A stretch of 64,000 nucleotides of DNA from Trametes villosa (lineage: Eukaryota; Basidiomycota; Agaricomycetes; Polyporales; Polyporaceae): the NCBI GenBank assembly GCA_002964805.2, contig PUDQ02000003.1, forward strand, positions 3,348,001 to 3,412,000, read 5' to 3'. Of this stretch, positions 58,401 through 64,000 are shown one piece after another. The position numbers and the translations under genes are program-made. The notes beneath the pieces are model-generated. The model saw nothing but the letters and a program-made list of their open reading frames with translations. It did not search any database and was not told the DNA's origin. The stretch's first letter is position 1, and every line of letters starts with the position of its first letter.

Positions 58401-59705
58401 GTTTGCTTCCTTGGGGATTGGAAAATCGCAGCATAAGGGCTGTGACGTCGAAAACGGGTGAGTGTGGTCATGCAGCGCGATAATTCTTTGGGGAAGATGA
58501 CTGTCATAATTTAAGAGAGCTGCCAGCGTGAGACGCTCAAATTCTCAGGAACGGCGGCAAGTCTATATGAGCGCTTACGAGCTAGTTTCTCACCTCCCAC
58601 ACCCGCTGGTCGACCACTTCCTGAGGATTCCAGCAGACCTTATCGGTTTCTCGAGACGGTACCGCAGAGGATGCAGAAGATTGCCTTCGAGCCTCACGAA
58701 AAGCGAGCCCGCTCGTCGCATCATAAACTCTCGTTACGGGCGGGGTGGCTGTCCAGGCCGCATCGAACTCCGGAGAGTCCGCGGTGCGCCCTCCGTTAGC
58801 GAGTCCCGAAAGTCCTCGGACCAGGAAACGCCTCGCCTCGCCCCAGCCTCTGCGTCCCCATCCCCGCAAGCCCTTGCCTTCACGGGCGCGGATTGATCTC
58901 AGTCGTGCGCGGCCTCATGCTCCCCGCCATTCCGCCGCGCACTTCTGATGTGTCCTCTCGCTCTGGACTGTGCGTAACCTCGAACCCGACCCCGCATACC
59001 ACCGACCCTGCACCCAATCGGTCGCTGCCCCTCCCAGGATGCCAAGTAGACGCTGCAAGATGCCTTCCCATGGTGCAAGGACGGCAGCGTGTCAGCGTGC
59101 GGGGACTCGTTCCGGAAACGCTCAGCCCCAACTGCTCGCCGACTCGCCGAGCAAAGCCTCTCCCTAGCCGGCCCGTGAAGCGCTGCGCGTCGTTCCTGTC
59201 CCTGCGCGTTCCTTCTCCCCCGTAAACCCGCCGGGGTGGCTTGAACGCGACGCCTGACGACGCCGTCCCCCACGTTCCCGCGTCAGGCTGCGCGAGACAA
59301 CGTAGCTTCCGTATCACCTTCGGAGCGCGCGCAGCGACCGCACGAATCTGGCCTCGGGCGCGGACGTGGGGCTTTTTCTAGCTCGATCCGGAAAATCCAC
59401 GCTTAATGGATCATTCGCAAGGACACGGGTGACGCCGCACGTATGACCAACGCCCAACGAGGACGCCGCTGATCATCTCACCCCGCCACGCCCGCTCTCG
59501 TAGGCCGCAGACGCACAGTGTTTGGTCCTATCACCCTTCCCTCTTGACCGCATCCCATCTCCGAGGACATATCACGTTTGTCCACCTGCACAGCTCGTGC
59601 CACGCCCCCGAAAGGCTTCATTTAACGGCAACCTTCTCCGCGACGCGACTCGATCTCTCCTCCTTCGTTCTCCCACTGTCAATGCTCCTCGACGAGTCTG
59701 GAGGG
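55404..59705. other. Long gene-poor block upstream of P450 4
   Basis: About 4.3 kb with no gene I can support. Frames of up to 191 codons occur on both strands (largest just after the dehydrogenase gene, antisense), but none shows domains or a splice pattern. I see no terminal repeats, no tRNA and no similarity to the TIR element. The last 200 bp resemble a P450 leader. Confidence 0.45.
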
Positions 59706-62522
59706 ATGCTCACCACCCTTGCCCAGAGCGCGCTCATCTGCGCAGTGACATACTCGCTGTGGAGATACTTTCGGCAGGTCTTTGTCAAGAGTCCTCTCGA
59801 CAACATACCAGGCCCCCCGTCGCCATCATGGATGACCGGTGAGGACCCTTTCGCTCCATCGCGCTCTGCGCCACACCGCGTTTTCGGGTGCCTGTGCGAT
59901 GGCTGGGACTCACATACCCCTCCCCGCGCCAGGTAACTTGCCTCAGATGTTCAACAGGCAGGGTATGCCCTTCTATCACGACCTGATCGACAAGTACGGC
60001 CCCGTCGTGAAGCTCCACGGCGCGTATGGTGTAGGTCGCCTCCGAGATGTTCTCCAGCGTTAATCATCAGACTAACGGCGCACAATTCGGCAGCGCAAGA
60101 TCCTCTATGTTTTCGACCCTAGGGCGATGCACAGCATAGTGGTGAAGGACCAGTACTCGTACGAACAGCCAGACTGGTTCATCAAGTGCGCTTTTACGTG
60201 TCAAAGCCCTTCTGTGCCTCATTTGACATACGTCTCAGGAGCAACCTTCTGACGCTCGGCCCTGGCTTATTGTCTACGCTCGGTGCGCTCACACTCGCGC
60301 CATCGTTAGCTATAGGGCCCGCGCTCATTCCCACTGATGCGCATCAGGCGAGCACCACCGCAAGCAACGCCGGATGCTGAACCCCATCTTCTCGATAAAC
60401 CATATGCGCCACATGATGCCGATATTCTACGACGTCGGGCACAAGGTCCGTGCTCCGACCGCGCCGGGCCCGCCTTCGCTTCACCGCTGACCGTCTGCCT
60501 CTGCTTCGGCTTCCCCGCGCGTCCCTTGCGTCCCTGCAGCTCCGCGCGGCGGTCGAGGAGCGCGTGCGCGCAGCGCCTGCGGAGATCGACATGCTCAACT
60601 GGATGGGTCGCACCGCGCTCGAGCTCATCGGCCAGGCCGGCCTCGGGTACTCTTTCGATCCACTCGAGGAAGACACGACCCCGGACGTGTACGCGGAAGC
60701 GATCAAGGCATACGTGTTCGTGTCTTCTCCTTAAGTGCCTTCTGGCTTCCCCGAGCTCGATGTACGTCGAGGTAAATGGGCGCGCTGACGTACAAACCCA
60801 GGCCGGCGCTCTACGATCTGTCCGTCTTCCGGTGGACGCTCCCGTACCTGGTGCACCTCGGCACGCCTGCGTTCCGCCGGCGGGTCATGCAGTGGTTCCC
60901 GATGCAGCGCCTGCACAAGCTGCAGGGCGTCGTCGACACCATGCACCGGCGCGCGGAGGAGATCTACCGCGAGAAGAAGGCGCGCCTCGATAAGGGCGAC
61001 GAGGCGCTCCTCCAGCAGGTCGGCGAGGGCAAGGACCTCATGAGCATCCTCTGTACGTCTTCCCCTCGTGTCGCGATTCGCAATTCGTCTCTCTGACGTA
61101 GCCTTGCCTTATCTCATGCAGTGAAGGCGAACACGCAGGCCGCGATCGAGGACAGGCTCTCCGAAGAAGAGCTCATCGGGCAGATGGTGTACGTCGACGC
61201 GTCCCCCCGCGCGCTGCTCCGCGCTCTTCCCCTCATCTCCGCGCCCTTCCTGCCCGCCTTGGCGGACACGCCGTCGACCGCGTGCGCTGACGGATCCTGT
61301 CTGCCAGGACGATGACCTTCGCGGCGATGGACACGACGTCGAATGCGCTCTCGCAGATCCTGCACCTGCTCGCGCAGCACCCGGACGCGCAGCGCCGCGT
61401 GCGTGCCGAGGTGCGCGAGGCGAGCCCGGACGGCCGCGACCTCCCGTACGACGAGCTCGTCGCGCTCCCATACCTCGACGCCGTCTGCCGCGAGACCCTG
61501 CGCCTGTGAGTATCGGCGCGCAATCTCCCCGCCGCATGTGCGCGACTCAATTAACGCGCCCGCCGGTTCCACGCGCAGATACCCGCCCGCGACGTTCATT
61601 TTCCGCGAGTGAGTCCTTCCGCTGCACGCGCCCGCCCGGCGCTCCGTCTCCTCGCTTCCCGAAGACATATGCTAATCTCGAGCTGCCTTCTCTCGCCACT
61701 TCTATCCCCGCACCCGAACCCGTGGCACGCCCTTCACATCGCCCATCTCCGCATCGCGCCTGGCTGGCATCGCTGGTCTCGCGTCCGTCCACCTTCGTGC
61801 GTCCATGCATCCTTGGGCGCAGGGCGCAGCGTGACATGGTCCTGCCGCTCGCGGAGCCGATCCGCGGCGTCGACGGCACGCTGCTCAGCGAGATCGCGGT
61901 GCCCGAGGGCACGGTCGTGCACGTCGGCATCATGGGCTCGAACATGAACAAGAAGACGTGGGGCGCGGACGCCTGGGAGTGGAAGCCCGAACGTTGGCTT
62001 GCGCCCCAGCCCGACGCGGTCGCCGAGGCGCACATCCCGGGCGTGTACTCGAACCTGTGAGTCCGCGGCCTCGAGGGCGCCCTCCGCCCGCGCATGTGAT
62101 GTCTCCGCGCGCGCGAGGGCGAGTGCTGATTATTCGGGTGCAGAATGACGTTCATTGGCGGAGGGCGCGCGTGCATGTACGTCTCCCCTCCCCCTTCCGC
62201 GCGCACTCCTCGGAGTACACCTGCGCGCTCGGAGGAAGACGGTGCTGATCACTCATATCACAATCTATAGTGGCTTCAAGTTCTCGCAGCTCGAAATGAG
62301 TGAGTCATATGTCCTCCCAAGCGCCTGGCGTACGCGCTGACAGAATTGGCTGGATCTGCAGAGGTCGTTCTGGCGCTGCTCCTCTCCAACTTCTCCTTCG
62401 AGCTCTCCGACAAGCCCATCGCGTGGAACATCTCCGGCATCCGGTTCCCCACAGTTGGAGTTAAGGGCAGGAAGCCAGAGCTGCCGCTGAAGGTGTCTCT
62501 CCTCGCCGACGTTTCCCAATAA
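59706..62522 (+). CDS. Cytochrome P450 monooxygenase 4, dispersed paralogue of the tandem array
   Basis: Fourteen exons: 59706-59838, 59933-60030, 60094-60185, 60239-60282, 60348-60445, 60540-60715, 60802-61052, 61122-61188, 61308-61505, 61579-61608, 61823-62056, 62144-62176, 62271-62299, 62362-62522; 547 aa. Eleven of the 14 exon lengths equal those of the tandem P450s; exon 6, exon 9 and the last exon differ. The start is chosen by the conserved 133-nt first exon; an ATG 24 nt upstream is in frame. I-helix AAMDTTSNAL, ETLR, EWKPERWL and haem loop FIGGGRACIG are intact. Introns are longer than in the array (up to 214 bp before exon 11). The exon 6 donor is uncertain (60715 or 60721). Same family but clearly older; substrate unknown. 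Confidence 0.9.
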
Positions 62523-62787
62523 GACGCAGTAGACGAGGCTGCGAGCTGTCATGGGGATGTGTATCTCTCGGGACGACCTGTTACGACGCACCATACACAT
62601 ATCCATAACAGTAATACATCGGCCTACGCTGATTGTACCAGTAGCCTACCGTAATCAAGGTTGTATGGATTTGTACTTCACCGTAGATGCTCACTTCACG
62701 AGGATATGCTTCTCCCCAGATCCCACGTATACATATGTACTTGCGCAGACAATATTGACATCGACTCATACGCAGGTTACAACCACA

Positions 62788-63715
62788 TCAAGGGAACGAC
62801 AAGATGTACTCCTTCATCTGCGCCTCCCAGCTGCACTTAGGAAGCCCGTTCGTCTCCTCGACCCCGTCACCTCCGCAAGCGTTCGCCAGAAGCCCGTGCG
62901 CCTGGTTCATAACGTTCCTGACCCCGGACTTGATAGACTCCTCGTCGCGCTTCAGGAAGATAGGAACCACCATCTTCTGCGAAGCGCTAGAAGACTTCGC
63001 GAGCTGCTTGGGGCGGGAGACAGGCACCGAGTCGCGTCCAGAGCCAGAGCCAGAGCCAGACTTAGAGCCAGAACCAGAGTTCTTGTTGTTGTGAGCGACG
63101 TTGACAGCGTCCGAGAGGAGCCGAGGGTAGACCCTGCTAGAGCTTCGGCGGCGATCATCGTGGTCGCCATAGCCAGCAGCATCCAAGACAGCCTGTTCAA
63201 CGCGGTTGTATGCGTCAGTCCCCGGAGTGCAGAGTCGCTGGAGGTGGTGGTAGGTCTCGTTGTATGCGATGAACCTGAGCTTGGGGTAGAAGTGGACCAT
63301 CGAGCCCGGCGTGCCGCAGACGATGGGACAGTCGGGGTTCGGGCAGCCGTCCGGTTCGTTGCCCTGGGGGTCTAGACATTTGCCGTGGAAGAAGTCGGGG
63401 AAGATGGCCGTCTCCATCCCCTGGTACGCCTCCTTTTTGTAGGCGGAGAGGATGGGCTGGAGGTAGGAGAGCGCGGCCTGCTTGCCCGGGTGGCTGGGGA
63501 TGAGGTCGTCGAATTGTTGTGCCTATCATGGTGTTATGAGCGAGTATCTACTCAGAGGTGACTGTGGGGCGCACCATGCTCGACATCACTGCGTTCATGG
63601 GGTCGGTGTAGTTTCCGAGGAATGCATTCGTGATAGCGACAATGCAATCCCCCTCGCACGCCAGGACGGTGGCCGGCACCGCCAAGAGGAAAGGGACGAG
63701 GGTGGTGAAGCGCAT
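62788..63715 (-). CDS. Secreted protein with N-terminal signal peptide, function unknown
   Basis: Two exons on the minus strand, 63715-63575 and 63522-62788, give 291 aa. The first 19 residues form a good signal peptide (MRFTTLVPFLLAVPATVLA), followed by CEGDC. The mature part has several Cys in a CLDPQGNEPDGCPNPDCPIVCGTPG segment that could form disulfides, then a helical region, then a low-complexity SGSGSKSGSGSGSG stretch at about residue 200, and a basic C-terminal part ending in ILSFP. Exons join in phase 0 across a 52-bp GT-AG intron. I do not recognise a family. Candidate small secreted or wall protein; enzymatic activity is not indicated. Confidence 0.75.
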
Positions 63716-63879
63716 GGTGCCTGACCTGAGAGCTATAAAGAATCTGTGGGATAGGATGAGCGAACCGTCAAGGCACGCGAGGATGGAGGTGGTGGTTGGA
63801 GGACAAGGTGCAACGCGGGCGAGCGAAGACATAAACGAACCACAACCAAACACAGGACAACATCCAGGAAATTAATTAA

Positions 63880-64000
63880 ATGCCTCGATCCAAGCGCCGG
63901 TGGACCCACACAGCAGCTGGAATGGCGTCCAAACAACATAATGGTACTGCAGCGCAACGGCAGAACATAGAATCGCGGTTTCCAAAAGCGAAGGAGGCGC
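63880..64000 (+). CDS. First exon of a gene cut by the window edge
   Basis: An ATG in an AT-rich leader (ATTAATTAAATG) opens a frame that runs to the end of the window, 40 codons without a stop (starts MPRSKRRWTH). It is basic and polar with no recognised domain. Whether it is a real gene depends on sequence to the right. Confidence 0.4.
   Translation, partial: MPRSKRRWTHTAAGMASKQHNGTAAQRQNIESRFPKAKEA

Overview
The window looks like nuclear DNA of a filamentous basidiomycete (Agaricomycetes, probably Polyporales-like). Almost every gene is split by GT-AG introns of about 50-65 bp, coding DNA is GC-rich, and the content is typical of that group: an expanded P450 family, a GMC oxidoreductase, a KRE6/SKN1-type GH16 protein, and a RecQ-like helicase beside a DUF6589 protein. 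I reconstructed the gene models by hand from reading frames, splice signals and paralogue comparison. All exon sums are in frame except the unresolved 5' half of the GH16 gene.

Layout: 1.8-3.7 kb, mitochondrial dihydrolipoamide succinyltransferase (+). 3.7-8.5 kb, no supported gene. 8.5-9.9 kb, a Ser/Pro-rich protein ending in an Edc1/PNRC-type decapping motif (+), followed by about 2.5 kb of pyrimidine-rich DNA. 12.9-16.6 kb (locus A), a CK1-like kinase (-) divergent from a HAD-like protein (+). 16.84-23.05 kb, a complete 6.2-kb DNA element with terminal inverted repeats and a 9-bp target-site duplication, carrying a RecQ-like helicase (+) and a DUF6589 protein (-) tail to tail. 23.35 kb, a 74-aa membrane protein. 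24.8-36.3 kb, three P450 paralogues of identical 14-exon structure with a degenerate kinase-like gene between the first two. 37.0-39.2 kb, a GMC oxidoreductase. 40.2-43.2 kb, a GH16 beta-glucan-synthesis-type protein. 43.7-46.8 kb (locus B, -), a single 965-aa gene that fuses the HAD-like protein and the CK1-like kinase of locus A. 47.9-50.6 kb, a 743-aa protein of unknown function. 50.8-53.3 kb, a CUE3/ASCC2-like ribosome-quality-control protein (-). 54.2-55.4 kb, a short-chain dehydrogenase with a 7-nt exon. 59.7-62.5 kb, a fourth, more divergent P450 of the same family. 62.8-63.7 kb, a secreted protein (-). The first exon of another gene runs off the right edge.

The strongest candidates for something undescribed are (1) the TIR/TSD-delimited element that couples a RecQ-like helicase to a DUF6589 protein, which would make DUF6589 a candidate transposase, and (2) the HAD-like + CK1-like module, present once as a divergent gene pair and once as a fused gene with matching introns. 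The P450 array next to the GMC oxidoreductase suggests an oxidative (secondary-metabolite or xenobiotic) neighbourhood, but no backbone enzyme is visible.
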